NCBI RefSeq assembly: GCF_000515215.1
Contig: NZ_KI911557.1
Coordinates: 4,769,741 to 4,833,740 of the forward strand
Origin: Methylomonas sp. 11b
GTDB lineage: Bacteria > Pseudomonadota > Gammaproteobacteria > Methylococcales > Methylomonadaceae
Reading direction: 5' to 3'
Length of the DNA: 64,000 nt
Shown: piece by piece, positions 29,352 through 38,287 of the stretch
Layout: every line of letters starts with the position of its first letter
Numbering within the stretch: the stretch's first letter is position 1
Position numbers and translations under genes: made by a program
The notes under the pieces: model-generated
Told to the model about the DNA's origin: nothing
The model's input: only the letters and a program-made list of their open reading frames with translations
Databases searched by the model: none

Positions 29352-29741
29352 ATGACATTTGAAAAAAACGATGATAAACGCCGTTTTCACAGGATTTTTT
29401 ACCATACAGGGGCTGTTTTAACCGGTTCGGGTCAAACCTATCCTTGCAAAATTATCGATCTGTCCTTGCGCGGTTGTCTGTTGGATTTAGAGCAGCCCTT
29501 AGCCGGTCAGGCCGATGCTTTATATTCCTTGAAATTCGATTTATCCGAAGAAATCAGTATTAGTATGGAAGTGGCGGCAACCCATGCCGATGCCAACAGG
29601 GTGGGTTTTAAGTGTGTGCATATCGATATAGACAGCATTTCCAACTTACGCCGATTGGTGGAACTCAACCTGGGCGATAGCGAGCTGCTGGAGCGGGAGT
29701 TGGCGGCCTTGGGTGATTTGGCTGAACACGCCGATCATTGA
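29352..29741 (+). CDS. PilZ-domain protein (putative c-di-GMP receptor)
   Basis: 129 residues from ATG at 29352; a longer frame reaching into the FHA gene lacks similarity. The PilZ signature is present: RRFHR near the N-terminus (RxxxR) and DLSLRGCLL (D/NxSxxG). PilZ domains bind c-di-GMP; the window encodes several c-di-GMP enzymes (HD-GYP, GGDEF-EAL, LapD-like). Four bases separate it from the FHA gene, so the pair is one transcript. Confidence 0.88.
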   Translation: MTFEKNDDKRRFHRIFYHTGAVLTGSGQTYPCKIIDLSLRGCLLDLEQPLAGQADALYSLKFDLSEEISISMEVAATHADANRVGFKCVHIDIDSISNLRRLVELNLGDSELLERELAALGDLAEHADH

Positions 29742-29764
29742 TCGAGATTGTTGCTTCGATAAAG

Positions 29765-30244
29765 TCAGCTCAATCCCGCCAGCCAAAGTCTAAAACGCAT
29801 ACCCCATTCTGACGTATAGCCTACCGTCGTAAAGACAATATCGCCGGTGGCGTTAATGAAGAACACAGCTGGTACACCTTTAATCCCGTAACGTTGACCG
29901 ATACTGCCGCTGTTGTCGTTCACAACCGGCCAGTTAAGTTGTTTGTTGTTTAGATAGTTCTGTAATGCGCTGTCGTCGCCGGAGCGCACCGCTACCGTCA
30001 AGCCCGGATAATCCCGCATTATGTTGCTGATGCTGCCCTGCATGCTTCGGCATATCCCGCACCATTCCGCCCAGAAGTACAACACAGCCGGCCCTTTACT
30101 TATGCGTGGCATAGGGTTTTCGCCGGTCAGCGTGGTTTGCACGATGAGCGGCGGTGTACCGCTGACTAAATCCTGATTGACCAGAAATTGCCCGGCAAAG
30201 ATAAATAACGCCGCAAAAATATAAAACCCCAGCTTTTTCAGCAT
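29765..30244 (-). CDS. Membrane-anchored thioredoxin-like protein (TlpA/ScsD type)
   Basis: 159 residues with an N-terminal membrane anchor (about 5-22) and a periplasmic thioredoxin fold. The active site is WCGIC (C62, C65), preceded by VLYFWAEW; the cis-Pro loop is GVPAVFFI. ScsD-like and TlpA-like proteins reduce or isomerise periplasmic disulfides. It shares one base with the ygjP-like gene upstream and ends the lapD-lapG operon, so it could act on exported cysteine proteins such as the LapG-type protease; that role is inferred. Confidence 0.85.
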   Translation of the reverse strand: MLKKLGFYIFAALFIFAGQFLVNQDLVSGTPPLIVQTTLTGENPMPRISKGPAVLYFWAEWCGICRSMQGSISNIMRDYPGLTVAVRSGDDSALQNYLNNKQLNWPVVNDNSGSIGQRYGIKGVPAVFFINATGDIVFTTVGYTSEWGMRFRLWLAGLS

Positions 30245-30978
30245 TACAAGCCTTGCATCACGCTGGCGCCGTGTTGTTTAAGCCAGAGCCGGCGTTGCTT
30301 AAAATCGGGTAGATGTTCGCCAACCAATTGCCAAAAAGCCGGAGAATGATTTTTGTGTTTGATGTGGCAAAGTTCATGGACTACCACGTATTCCAAAACT
30401 GCGGCTGGAGCCAGCAGCAGCAGCCAATTCATATTGATGTCGTTTTTCGGACCGCAGCTGCCCCAACGGCTTTTTTGGGTTTTGATGCGGATGCTGCGCG
30501 GAAACAGGGCAAAGCGCGGCGCGTGTAGATCGACCCATTGCTTTACCTGCTGCTTGGCCTGGTTTTTCATCCAGCGCGTCAAAGCTTGTTGAATCAGGGC
30601 GGAGTGTTGCTCATCGGTAATTCCAGCCGGTAATTTCACCCAAAACATTTCGTCGTTCAGCAACTCGATGCGGACTGTTTTTGCTTTACCGGTGGTGGTT
30701 TTTAGCGGTAAGCGGCGGCCTTGGTAGGGCACATGCGCGCCATCCCTGTACTCGCTCGGCGCTAGCCGTGGCGCGGCGGTTTGCACTCTGCCAGCAACGC
30801 GTTTTAGCGCGGCTTCTATCCAGTCTTTTTGGGCATGCACAAAATCCTGAATGCGCCGTTCGGACACTTTGAGCGGTGCCACCACTTCTATTTTGTCGGC
30901 GGTGACTACGATGCGGGTGATTTTGGCGCGGCCGCTGCGGCGCAGGCTGTAAAGTAAGGGGGCGGTTTGGCTGTTCAA
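30244..30978 (-). CDS. YgjP-like metallopeptidase (DUF45 family)
   Basis: 244 residues. The C-terminal half carries SRWGSCGPKNDINMNW and the zinc motif HELCHIKHKNH (H201, E202, H205, third ligand probably H211), as in YgjP/SprT-like M48-related peptidases. The start is a TTG whose TTGA overlaps the stop of the lapG-like gene. No signal peptide, so probably cytosolic. Family members are predicted metal-dependent hydrolases; substrate unknown. Confidence 0.88.
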   Translation of the reverse strand: MNSQTAPLLYSLRRSGRAKITRIVVTADKIEVVAPLKVSERRIQDFVHAQKDWIEAALKRVAGRVQTAAPRLAPSEYRDGAHVPYQGRRLPLKTTTGKAKTVRIELLNDEMFWVKLPAGITDEQHSALIQQALTRWMKNQAKQQVKQWVDLHAPRFALFPRSIRIKTQKSRWGSCGPKNDINMNWLLLLAPAAVLEYVVVHELCHIKHKNHSPAFWQLVGEHLPDFKQRRLWLKQHGASVMQGL

Positions 30979-31646
30979 AAAGGCGATTCCAGCATTCTTA
31001 ATTTAAGCTCGGTCCACATGCTTAAGCGGTCCGAACCGCCGACATGTTGCCCGGAACCTTTGCTTTTGGCAAGCCATAAGCCGGTACCGTTAAAGCTGTA
31101 CACGGGCTGTAAGTCGCTGCGCTGTGTAGCCGGGACGATGCTCGGTTTTAGGTTGTCCAGCACCAAGGGTACCGCGCGCGGCGAGTCGAAGTAGGTCAGT
31201 ACCATATGTGCCTGATTCAGTTCCAAAGCCTTTACGTAGGTAATCCGCAGTTTGCTTTCATCGACGCCCATTTCCACCAAGGTAAAATATTTGGCTATGG
31301 AGTAATCTTCGCAATCGCCGGCACCTTTGGCCAGAAACTCCGTGGGTGCTGCCCAGTAATCGGTTTTTTGCCACAGGATAATATCGTCAATAAACTCGAC
31401 GTTACCGTTGAAAAAGTCGTTGACCCGTTCCAGTTTCGTCGCTTCCGGCCAGCCTTTGCCGTTCTCGATCAAGCTTTGCCAGTCTAAGAAACGTTGCTTG
31501 GCTGTCGAGCCGTATTTTTTTTCGACTTTATCCAGCAGGCCCTGATCGATTAATAGGCCGGCTGCCAGCGCAACACCGCAACATAGGCTGAAGAAGAGAA
31601 CGGCTAATCCGGCAGCGTTAAGTGCGCCCTTATTAACGGCTGGCAC
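30975..31646 (-). CDS. lapG: LapG-like periplasmic cysteine protease (transglutaminase-like, BTLCP)
   Basis: 223 residues from a GTG start, with an N-terminal hydrophobic export signal (about 12-31). The catalytic triad of LapG can be placed: C112 in GAGDCEDYSIAKY, H147 in NQAHMVLTYF and D164 in LVLDNLKP. In Pseudomonas, LapG cleaves the large adhesin LapA from the cell surface unless sequestered by c-di-GMP-bound LapD. The gene overlaps the lapD-like gene by 14 bp, the usual pairing. No LapA-type adhesin is encoded in the window, so the substrate lies elsewhere. Confidence 0.9.
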   Translation of the reverse strand: MPAVNKGALNAAGLAVLFFSLCCGVALAAGLLIDQGLLDKVEKKYGSTAKQRFLDWQSLIENGKGWPEATKLERVNDFFNGNVEFIDDIILWQKTDYWAAPTEFLAKGAGDCEDYSIAKYFTLVEMGVDESKLRITYVKALELNQAHMVLTYFDSPRAVPLVLDNLKPSIVPATQRSDLQPVYSFNGTGLWLAKSKGSGQHVGGSDRLSMWTELKLRMLESPF

Positions 31647-33537
31647 CGACGATTCCTATCGCCTTTAAGCGGCGATAATCCTTATCCGACTGCACGTTTT
31701 CGGCCAAGATCGAAATATCCAGCAATGTGGAAATTTCTTGCATGGTTTGCACGAACGCGTGCTTTTGCGAGGAACTGTCGATACCGTTGCCGATGTCGCG
31801 GGCCAGACGGATAAAGTCTGGTTTCAGGCGTTTGACCAATTCCGCCGACATGGATTGGGTTTCGAAGCGTTTGATCATCACCCGCGCGCCCCAGTGATGC
31901 ACGGTTTCTATGAAGGCCTGATAGGCGTCTATATCCTTGACGACGGCATAAGCGGATAAGCTGAATACCAGCTTTTTGGCTTCCGCCGGATTTTGTTTGA
32001 TTAGTTTTTCCAACCAGAGCCGGAAATCGCTGTTTTTGATGGTGCGGGTCGATACGTTGACGGCGATGGCATGTTCGATATGATTATGTCGAATATGCTC
32101 CAACGCGATGCGAATGACGCCTTTATCCAGATCGACGATTTTGGCGAATTTTTCGGCAATCGAGATGAATGGACCGATTGCCACCAGGCCGCCCTGTTTA
32201 TCGTGCACCTGAATGAAAGCCTCTTCCATCAACAGTTCGCCGCTACTGAATGCGGCGATCTGCCCTATATACCAAACTGAGTAACCGTTGTGGTCGACGC
32301 AGTCGAAGACCAAATCCCGCCAGGTGGCAATATCGCGGGCTAAATTATCGCCGGTGCGGATGAAATAACTGTTGGTGCCGATCAGATGCGCTTGTTCATA
32401 AGCTTCGTGCGCGGCTTCCAACAGAATTTCGGTGGTCAGTAGCGGATTGAAAGCAACCACGCCGATGTGGGCCAAATCGGTTTTTTGGTAACGTTCGCCC
32501 AATTCGGTTACTTCGTTGCTCAGGGTTTTTACCAACCCTTCCAATTGTTCCGAATTCCCAATCTTCAGCACCAGTGCAAATTCGGCGCCGTAGAATCGAT
32601 AAGCTTTGCCGGCTTGTGCTCCAGCAAGATCGGCGATTTTTTCCAGAATGGCGGCAAACGCTTGTAAGAATTGATCGATCACGTCGCTGTCGCGCTCTTT
32701 GACCAGATCGACCAAGCTATCGATTTTTATCAAAACCACATAGGCATCCGCGCCTTCCAATGCCAAATTTTTCATGTCGGTTTCGAACACGGCTTTTTTA
32801 TACAGACCCGTCAAATCGTCGCGTAACAGGCTGGCGCCCATTTGGTCAAGCTTGCCATGCAACGCCGCTATCGTGGTTTTTATTTTGTGCGACATGGTGT
32901 TCATGGATGCCGCGACATTGCGTACTTCGCGGGTCCAGGGCAATTCTTCGATGCTTTCAAAATGGCCGTCGCTGATCTGCTGAGCCAATAGATCGATTTT
33001 TCTTAGCGAGGCTAATGTGACGCGTAAAAGCAGTGCCAGCAGGGCAATGGACAATAAAAATGCTGCCAGCGAATAATAAAACCCGGATTTGGCTTGTTCA
33101 TACAGTTTTAGATAGGCGTAGCCGGAGTTGACCGTGACGTAGATCACCCCGCTCATGTTCCAGCCCGAGCTGATTTCGCTTTCGGCGGTCGCCGATGTCA
33201 TGGGCAGCAGTTCGGTAAACCAGTCCGGCACGCCTTCTATGCGCTTGTCGCTGCTTAGAGCCACCAGTTCTTTGTTATCCGCATCGACCAGCCTGATTTC
33301 CTTGTAATAACCCATATCAAAAATTGCGCTCATCATGGTTTTAATCACCGGATCGTGGTTATCGACCATGTAAGGACTGAGGGATAGACCCAGCGAGGTG
33401 GCGGTATCTTGGGCATGATTCTTCGATTCGCCTTCCAGGTAGTCCTTGATGTTGTTGACGCTCAACGCGAAATTGACGCTGAAAATCATCAAAAACAGCG
33501 CTGAAATCAGGATTAACAATTGTTTGGATAATGACAT
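31633..33537 (-). CDS. lapD: LapD-like inner-membrane c-di-GMP receptor with degenerate GGDEF and EAL
   Basis: 634 residues. Order: membrane helix (about 7-27), periplasmic LapD_MoxY_N-type domain (about 28-150), second helix (about 152-172), HAMP, GGDEF-like domain, EAL-like domain. The diguanylate cyclase motif is degraded (RFYGAEF for GGDEF) and the phosphodiesterase motif reads EAF within EEAFIQV, so the protein should bind rather than turn over c-di-GMP, as known for LapD. When c-di-GMP is bound, LapD holds LapG at the membrane and keeps adhesin on the surface. Preceded by the trHb2 gene with a 5-bp gap. Confidence 0.9.
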   Translation of the reverse strand: MSLSKQLLILISALFLMIFSVNFALSVNNIKDYLEGESKNHAQDTATSLGLSLSPYMVDNHDPVIKTMMSAIFDMGYYKEIRLVDADNKELVALSSDKRIEGVPDWFTELLPMTSATAESEISSGWNMSGVIYVTVNSGYAYLKLYEQAKSGFYYSLAAFLLSIALLALLLRVTLASLRKIDLLAQQISDGHFESIEELPWTREVRNVAASMNTMSHKIKTTIAALHGKLDQMGASLLRDDLTGLYKKAVFETDMKNLALEGADAYVVLIKIDSLVDLVKERDSDVIDQFLQAFAAILEKIADLAGAQAGKAYRFYGAEFALVLKIGNSEQLEGLVKTLSNEVTELGERYQKTDLAHIGVVAFNPLLTTEILLEAAHEAYEQAHLIGTNSYFIRTGDNLARDIATWRDLVFDCVDHNGYSVWYIGQIAAFSSGELLMEEAFIQVHDKQGGLVAIGPFISIAEKFAKIVDLDKGVIRIALEHIRHNHIEHAIAVNVSTRTIKNSDFRLWLEKLIKQNPAEAKKLVFSLSAYAVVKDIDAYQAFIETVHHWGARVMIKRFETQSMSAELVKRLKPDFIRLARDIGNGIDSSSQKHAFVQTMQEISTLLDISILAENVQSDKDYRRLKAIGIVGASR

Positions 33538-33542
33538 GAGCT

Positions 33543-33935
33543 TCAGCTTCCCGTGGCTTCTTGATTGATCATATGCGTCGCGAGTTGTTGCAGGGCGGTG
33601 CGGATGTTTTCGCGCAGGCGTGGGTCCGTCTCAATTTCATCCAAGGCCTTGTTCATACAGAGCATCCACTGATCGCGCTCCGATTCGCCAATCGGAAACG
33701 GAAAATGCCTGGCACGCAGCATCGGGTGGCCGAATTCTTCGATAAACAGGTTGGGGCCACCCAGCCAGCCGGAGAAGAACTTAAATAATTTGTCTTTGGC
33801 GCCTGCTAGACTGGGAGCGTGCATAGCACGTATGCCCTGGGCTTCCGGCAGTATATCCATATAAAAGTAGAATCTGTCGACCAGGCTACGCAACGCATTC
33901 TCGCCGCCGATTAACTCGTAGGGGGTGGGGCTCAT
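33543..33935 (-). CDS. Group II truncated haemoglobin
   Basis: 130 residues, the normal trHb2 size. LIGGENALRSLVDRFYFYMD covers the B helix with Tyr residues near B10; FFSGWLGGP and LRARHFPFPI place the E-F region and proximal histidine; RDQWMLCM supplies the group II Trp G8. Such globins bind O2, NO or peroxide. It is the first gene of the run to lapD, lapG, ygjP and the thioredoxin (5-bp spacing), so an oxygen- or NO-related input to adhesion control is conceivable, though co-transcription alone does not show it. Confidence 0.9.
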   Translation of the reverse strand: MSPTPYELIGGENALRSLVDRFYFYMDILPEAQGIRAMHAPSLAGAKDKLFKFFSGWLGGPNLFIEEFGHPMLRARHFPFPIGESERDQWMLCMNKALDEIETDPRLRENIRTALQQLATHMINQEATGS

Positions 33936-34061
33936 GTCCTATTTAACCTCGTATGTGCAATTTCTTTAGGTATACTAGCAGACGGTACCGACAATGCCCT
34001 GAAACTCTAGGGCCGTTGCGCGGTCATAGCATTACTTGTAACTTTGAGAGGATAACTGATC

Positions 34062-34730
34062 ATGCGTTTAAATACTGCAACTGCTCGTTCGGAAGCCGGC
34101 ATACTGGCGACCAATAAGGTTTTAAAGAATACTTATTTATTGCTATCGATGACTCTGCTGTTCAGCGCGGCTATGGCTGCGGTAGCGATGACGCTGGATT
34201 TGCCGCATCCGGGTTTGATTATCACCATGGTAGGCTACTTCGGTCTGCTGTTTTTAACCACCCGTTTTAGTAATAGTGCACTGGGCTTGGTGTTCGTGTT
34301 TGCGTTGACCGGTTTCATGGGTATGACCCTGGGGCCGATTTTAAACATGTATATACACGCGTTCAGCAACGGCCATGAACTGATTTTAACCGCGCTGGGC
34401 GGTACCGGCGTGATTTTCCTGGGCTTGTCAGGCTACGCGCTGACCACCCGCAAGGATTTTAGTTTTATGGCCGGCTTCCTGATGGTGGGCGTGCTGGTAG
34501 CATTCTTCGCGGGTTTGGCGGCGATCTTATTTTCGGTACCTGCGTTGTCGTTGGCGGTTTCCGCGATGTTCGTGTTGCTGATGTCCGGTATGATTTTGTA
34601 TCAAACTAGTGAAATCATCCACGGCGGCGAAACCAACTATATTTTAGCCACCGTGTCATTGTATGTGTCCATCTACAACCTGTTCACCAGCTTGCTGCAA
34701 TTGTTGGGCGTATTCGGTGGTAACGACTGA
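34062..34730 (+). CDS. yccA: Bax inhibitor-1/YccA family membrane protein
   Basis: 222 residues with about seven membrane helices and no export signal beyond them. The pattern matches E. coli YccA/YbhL (TMBIM family): LKNTYLLLSMTLLFSA near the N-terminus, LTGFMGMTLGPIL, LSGYALTTRKDFSFM, MSGMILYQTSEIIHGGETNYI and VSLYVSIYNLFTSLLQLLG at the end. YccA modulates FtsH proteolysis in E. coli. Monocistronic, followed by a strong terminator. Confidence 0.93.
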   Translation: MRLNTATARSEAGILATNKVLKNTYLLLSMTLLFSAAMAAVAMTLDLPHPGLIITMVGYFGLLFLTTRFSNSALGLVFVFALTGFMGMTLGPILNMYIHAFSNGHELILTALGGTGVIFLGLSGYALTTRKDFSFMAGFLMVGVLVAFFAGLAAILFSVPALSLAVSAMFVLLMSGMILYQTSEIIHGGETNYILATVSLYVSIYNLFTSLLQLLGVFGGND

Positions 34731-34801
34731 TAATTCGGTCAAATAAGCTATCCGCTACGAGTGTTAAACAAGGCGGATTGATAAAGTAACGCGATTAAAA
34801 C

Positions 34802-34838
34802 AAAAATGCCCCGTCGGGAAACCGGCGGGGCATTTTTT
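34802..34838 (+). terminator. Rho-independent terminator after yccA
   Basis: AAAAATGCCCCG and CGGGGCATTTTTT form a 12-bp stem with further internal pairing and a T run. The symmetric A/T flanks make it usable in both directions, so it may also terminate the small membrane protein gene on the opposite strand. Confidence 0.92.
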
Positions 34839-34923
34839 ATATGGGCATTACAGCTTGTTCAGTTCTGCAATTGGCCGGCTTTCGTCTGTCATTTAACCGG
34901 CCCGCAACAATGCTCAGGCAGTT

Positions 34924-35064
34924 TTAATGTTGCTCAGGGCTATACCAAGCCTCAGCCGCCATTTTGTACATTTCTTGAAAAATGACTTTCAATAATTGAA
35001 AAGCTGAAATAGCTATCAGTGCGCCGATAGTGACTCCGGCCATAGCGACAAGTGCGATTTTCAT
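34924..35064 (-). CDS. Very small single-helix membrane protein
   Basis: 46 residues from ATG at 35064, chosen because a strong AGAGGAGG Shine-Dalgarno lies just upstream; a start at 35106 would place that signal inside the coding region. Residues 3-25 (ALVAMAGVTIGALIAISAF) form one membrane helix, followed by a short tail ending in SPEQH. No family recognised. The strong ribosome-binding site and separate position, with a terminator about 85 bp downstream, argue for a real gene. Confidence 0.55.
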   Translation of the reverse strand: MKIALVAMAGVTIGALIAISAFQLLKVIFQEMYKMAAEAWYSPEQH

Positions 35065-35426
35065 AATGCCTCCTCTTTTTATCGAATAAAGTGTGAACAG
35101 CGTCATAAAAATGCCGCTTCGGGCGCGATTTTCCTACGTTAAACGAGGATTTCAAGTGGTTTTTAAACTACATCTGTCGCGCGGTTTTTCAATGTTATTC
35201 ATCTTCAGGGACTTAACATTCGACGTTAATGTTGTTTGCTAAAATTTTTTTTTCAAATGCTATGTCTCTGCCTGCCAGCTGCTGATTTTTGAAAAACGTT
35301 TAAGCGGATATTGCCGGATCGGACTTATACTCTAGTGCTGCGTTTAATAGACGCGAAAGGGACGTACTCATGCGGCATTTGACTTAAGCAAATAAGCTGG
35401 TTAACTATAAAGCGGGGGATAAAACG
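35065..35426. other. Intergenic region between divergent small genes
   Basis: About 360 bp without a supportable gene. It holds the upstream regions of the small membrane protein (minus) and the globin (plus). An inverted repeat AACATT-N7-AATGTT lies at 35215-35233, and GGGGGA precedes the globin ATG. No confident promoter hexamers were found. Confidence 0.5.
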
Positions 35427-35993
35427 ATGAACAATAAACTATTGCCAAAAATTGACGAGAACCTGGTGTCCAAGATTGTGGATATTTTTTACGCCAGTAT
35501 GCTTGATGACTATCGAATCAACCGATATTTTTACTCTAGGCCTATCCAAGAACAAGCCAAGCCGTTAAAGCAACTTGTAAATGCGTTGCTCAGCACAGAA
35601 CCTGTCGAGCCTAAAAAACTGTCCGAATTGGCTGATGATTATTTTGCTGCGGCTTTTGCCAGAGGGAACGCCAAGCCCAGTTTGGTGAATAATCGAGACT
35701 TTGCGTTTTTGGAGATGTTTGTCACCGGCGATCTTGTCGGTAGCGACGAAAAACCTCATTTGACCCTGCTCTGTCCCGGCCATTCCCATTTTTTAAGATT
35801 ACAGCCTATTGACGATAACTACGATGTGGTATTGGAACTGTTGCAAAACAGCCTCAATCAATTGCAAGTTCCGCAGGAAACGGCTGACCAGATCATGGCA
35901 TTCGCGGCGTCAGGCCGGGACGGTATTCTTGGCAGAGGCCAGGCCATCTATGACGACGGGGATATAGCGACCGATTTCCGAACACATGGTTAA
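35427..35993 (+). CDS. Divergent group I truncated-haemoglobin-like protein
   Basis: 188 residues, longer than the usual 115-130 for trHb1. The B-helix region (VDIFYASMLDDYRINRYF) follows the trHb1 pattern, and the G/H part, with LRLQPIDDNYDVVLELL and LNQLQVPQETADQIM, resembles the trHb1 motif H..L.I.D..FD.V...L. The proximal histidine is probably in PGHSHFL. The E-F segment is altered, and the last 30 residues, ending DFRTHG, have no globin match. The gene has a strong GGGGGA ribosome-binding site and stands alone. Haem binding is inferred, not certain. Confidence 0.65.
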   Translation: MNNKLLPKIDENLVSKIVDIFYASMLDDYRINRYFYSRPIQEQAKPLKQLVNALLSTEPVEPKKLSELADDYFAAAFARGNAKPSLVNNRDFAFLEMFVTGDLVGSDEKPHLTLLCPGHSHFLRLQPIDDNYDVVLELLQNSLNQLQVPQETADQIMAFAASGRDGILGRGQAIYDDGDIATDFRTHG

Positions 35994-36114
35994 CTTTACT
36001 ATCGTCTAAAGTTCGGAAATTGCTGATCGTTGCTGTTTCGTTTGGGCAGGCTTTTTGTTAGACGCGCGAGTCTTAACGAATCTACAAATCTTGGGCTTGA
36101 ATACACCTGAGTTG

Positions 36115-37494
36115 TCAGCATTCAATCAAATTTACCGCCAAACCGCCGCGTGAGGTCTCCTTGTATTTGGTTTTCATATCGGCGCCGGTTTCGCGCATGG
36201 TTTTGATTACCTTGTCCAGGGATACGAAATGCTTGCCGTCGCCGCGCAGGGCAATGCGCGCGGCGTTGATAGCCTTTACCGATCCCATCGCGTTACGCTC
36301 GATGCAGGGTACTTGCACCAAACCGCCGACTGGGTCGCAGGTCAAACCCAAGTTATGCTCCATCCCAATTTCGGCGGCGTTCTCGACCTGCTCGGGCGTG
36401 CCGCCCAATACTTCGGCCAGTGCACCGGCCGCCATAGAGCACGCAACGCCGACTTCGCCCTGACACCCGACCTCGGCTCCGGATAGCGAGGCGTTCTCTT
36501 TGTACAAGATCGCTATCGCAGCTGCCGTCAGTAAAAAGCGAATCACACCTTCCTCATTCGCGCCGTCGCAAAAGCGCCAGTAGTAATGCAATACCGCCGG
36601 GATGATGCCGGCAGCGCCGTTGGTGGGTGCGGTCACCACGCGTCCGCCGGAAGCATTTTCCTCGCTGACGGCAAGTGCGAACAAATTCACCCACTCCATC
36701 GTTCCGACCGGCATACTTGGCGTTTGCCGGGGTATTTCGCCGCTCAGCTGCCGATAGAGATTGGCCGCTCTGCGCCTGACTTTCATTCCGCCCGGCATAA
36801 CCCCTTCTTCATGTAAGCCTCGTTCGACGCAAGCCTGCATCACCTGCCAAATGTTCAATAATTTCTGGCGGATTTCCTCTTCACCCAGCCAGGCTTTTTC
36901 ATTGCTCAGCATCAAGTCGCTGATTGATTTGTTATGCGTCGCGCACAGTTTTAGTATCGCTGCACCAGTTTTGAAAGGGTAGGGCAGGCAGGTATCGTCA
37001 TTGCTCAGCCGATCAGCGGCCGCAGCTGCGTCGGTCACGACAAATCCGCCACCTACCGAATAGTAATCGCTTTGTAGCAGTTCGGCGCCGTTTGCATCAA
37101 ATACTGTAAAGCGCATGCCGTTGGAGTGATAGGGCAGTACTTTGCGTTGAAACAGCAAATCGGCCTTCTCGTTGAACGGCACCGGGTAGCGGTGCAATAG
37201 CTTAACTGCCCCGGTCTCGCGGATAGTCGCTAGTCGTTGCGGAATGATGGCAGGGTCAATCAAGTCGGGTGCTTCGCCTTCCAGACCAAGCAATACCGCT
37301 TTATCGGTGCCATGGCCTTTGCCTGTCGCGCCAAGCGAACCGAATAATTCGATGCGCAAGCGCTGTACCTCGCCAATAAAACCTCGCTGTTCCAGATTAT
37401 TGACAAACGTCATCGCCGCTCGCATGGGTCCTACAGTATGAGAGCTGGAAGGTCCGATACCGATTTTAAAAATATCGAAGACGCTGATAGCCAT
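36115..37494 (-). CDS. sdaA: L-serine dehydratase (iron-sulfur type, single chain)
   Basis: 459 residues. SdaA deaminates L-serine to pyruvate and ammonia using a [4Fe-4S] cluster. [17 protein letters not shown] near the N-terminus, [33 protein letters not shown], and the cluster region [26 protein letters not shown] are intact, and the C-terminal tail ends NLIEC, matching the usual terminal Cys used as a cluster ligand. Single gene; the 240 bp upstream contain a GGGG-N6-CCCC hairpin but no riboswitch that I can identify. Confidence 0.96.
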   Translation of the reverse strand: MAISVFDIFKIGIGPSSSHTVGPMRAAMTFVNNLEQRGFIGEVQRLRIELFGSLGATGKGHGTDKAVLLGLEGEAPDLIDPAIIPQRLATIRETGAVKLLHRYPVPFNEKADLLFQRKVLPYHSNGMRFTVFDANGAELLQSDYYSVGGGFVVTDAAAAADRLSNDDTCLPYPFKTGAAILKLCATHNKSISDLMLSNEKAWLGEEEIRQKLLNIWQVMQACVERGLHEEGVMPGGMKVRRRAANLYRQLSGEIPRQTPSMPVGTMEWVNLFALAVSEENASGGRVVTAPTNGAAGIIPAVLHYYWRFCDGANEEGVIRFLLTAAAIAILYKENASLSGAEVGCQGEVGVACSMAAGALAEVLGGTPEQVENAAEIGMEHNLGLTCDPVGGLVQVPCIERNAMGSVKAINAARIALRGDGKHFVSLDKVIKTMRETGADMKTKYKETSRGGLAVNLIEC

Positions 37495-37677
37495 AATAGT
37501 TACCTAAATAGTGCTGAGGAAAGAGTGTCTGGAGTAAAGGGGCTGCATCCCCTCCTCGATAGCGAAGCAATTAATATGCCCCGTCGCGTAGGCTGTAGTA
37601 CAAGGGCCTAGTAAAATCAATGCCTCGAGAGGGTGAAAAATAAAATAGGGGGCTTTGGTTCGGGTTTATTTTGGCAC

Positions 37678-37702
37678 AAAAAAAGCCGGTATTACCCGGC
37701 TT
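37678..37702 (-). terminator. Terminator of the cold-shock gene
   Basis: Minus strand: AAGCCGG, loop, CCGGCTT, followed by a run of T. Lies about 35 bp after the cold-shock stop codon. Confidence 0.88.
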
Positions 37703-37735
37703 CAATGCTTTGCTACGATAGCAATCAAATGACCA

Positions 37736-37945
37736 CTATAAAGGGGTGACGTTTTCCGCTTGTGGGCCTTTAGCTCCGCTGGTTACTTCCATGGTGACGC
37801 TTTGGCCTTCACTCAAGGTTTTGCGACCGCTACCTTGAATAACGCTAAAGTGTACAAACACATCTTTGCCACCATCTTGTTCAATGAAGCCGAAGCCTTT
37901 GTCATCGTTGAACCACTTAACTTTGCCTTGTACTAATGCTGCCAT
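37736..37945 (-). CDS. CspA-family cold-shock protein
   Basis: 69 residues, one cold-shock domain that binds single-stranded nucleic acid. [22 protein letters not shown] holds RNP1 (KGFGFI); RNP2 is DVFVHFS. Single gene with its own terminator. The sequence does not show whether it is cold-induced or constitutive; the gap upstream is partly occupied by an insertion-element remnant. Confidence 0.96.
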   Translation of the reverse strand: MAALVQGKVKWFNDDKGFGFIEQDGGKDVFVHFSVIQGSGRKTLSEGQSVTMEVTSGAKGPQAENVTPL

Positions 37946-38099
37946 AAATTACTCTTAACTTTTAAAAAACCATTTCTGGTGTGTTTCCGGTTGTTTTCTA
38001 TATCAACCGAATTCTGATTATGCACCAATTAGGGCGGGAATGCCCCAAAATAAAAGCCGATGACCCGCGAATACCACCAGCTCGTTGTTGCTAGCGGTT

Positions 38100-38212
38100 T
38101 GATATGTCGACACTTTTCCGGACATACAGCTAAGCAGCTTTAAGCTGTAATTCTTAGTCAACGGGCGACAGGTAGCCATTGGCGCAATGAAGTCGCTCGC
38201 GGTTAGCATCGG
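38100..38212 (-). mobile_element. Remnant of an IS3-family element (orfB 3' end plus right inverted repeat)
   Basis: On the minus strand 38212-38154 reads NRERLHCANGYLSPVD and a stop, the usual end of IS3-family OrfB (pattern Y.R.R.HS..GYLSP.D). After 29 bases comes a sequence starting TGTCCGGAAAAG and ending ATATCA (38124-38100), the form of IS3-group right inverted repeats (TGTCCGGAAAAG...TCA). The rest of the element is missing, so it is an old, truncated insertion scar between the cold-shock gene and glnA. Confidence 0.65.
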
Positions 38213-38287
38213 CATCACCCCTAGCCTATTTCGGAATAGTGGGCAAAAACTTGGGCTTCAACGGGTTTCGTTGGGAATGTTTGGGGC

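Noticed and set aside
35379..35392. FNR-like site TTGACTTAAGCAAA upstream of the globin
   Set aside because: Only partly palindromic and lacks the TTGAT...ATCAA form; too weak to annotate.
37495..37735. Possible riboswitch upstream of sdaA
   Set aside because: Apart from a GGGG/CCCC hairpin, no glycine- or other riboswitch core is visible.
38018..38218. Minus-strand frame of 66 codons near the cold-shock gene
   Set aside because: A different frame of the same stretch matches the IS3 OrfB end, so this one is a shadow.
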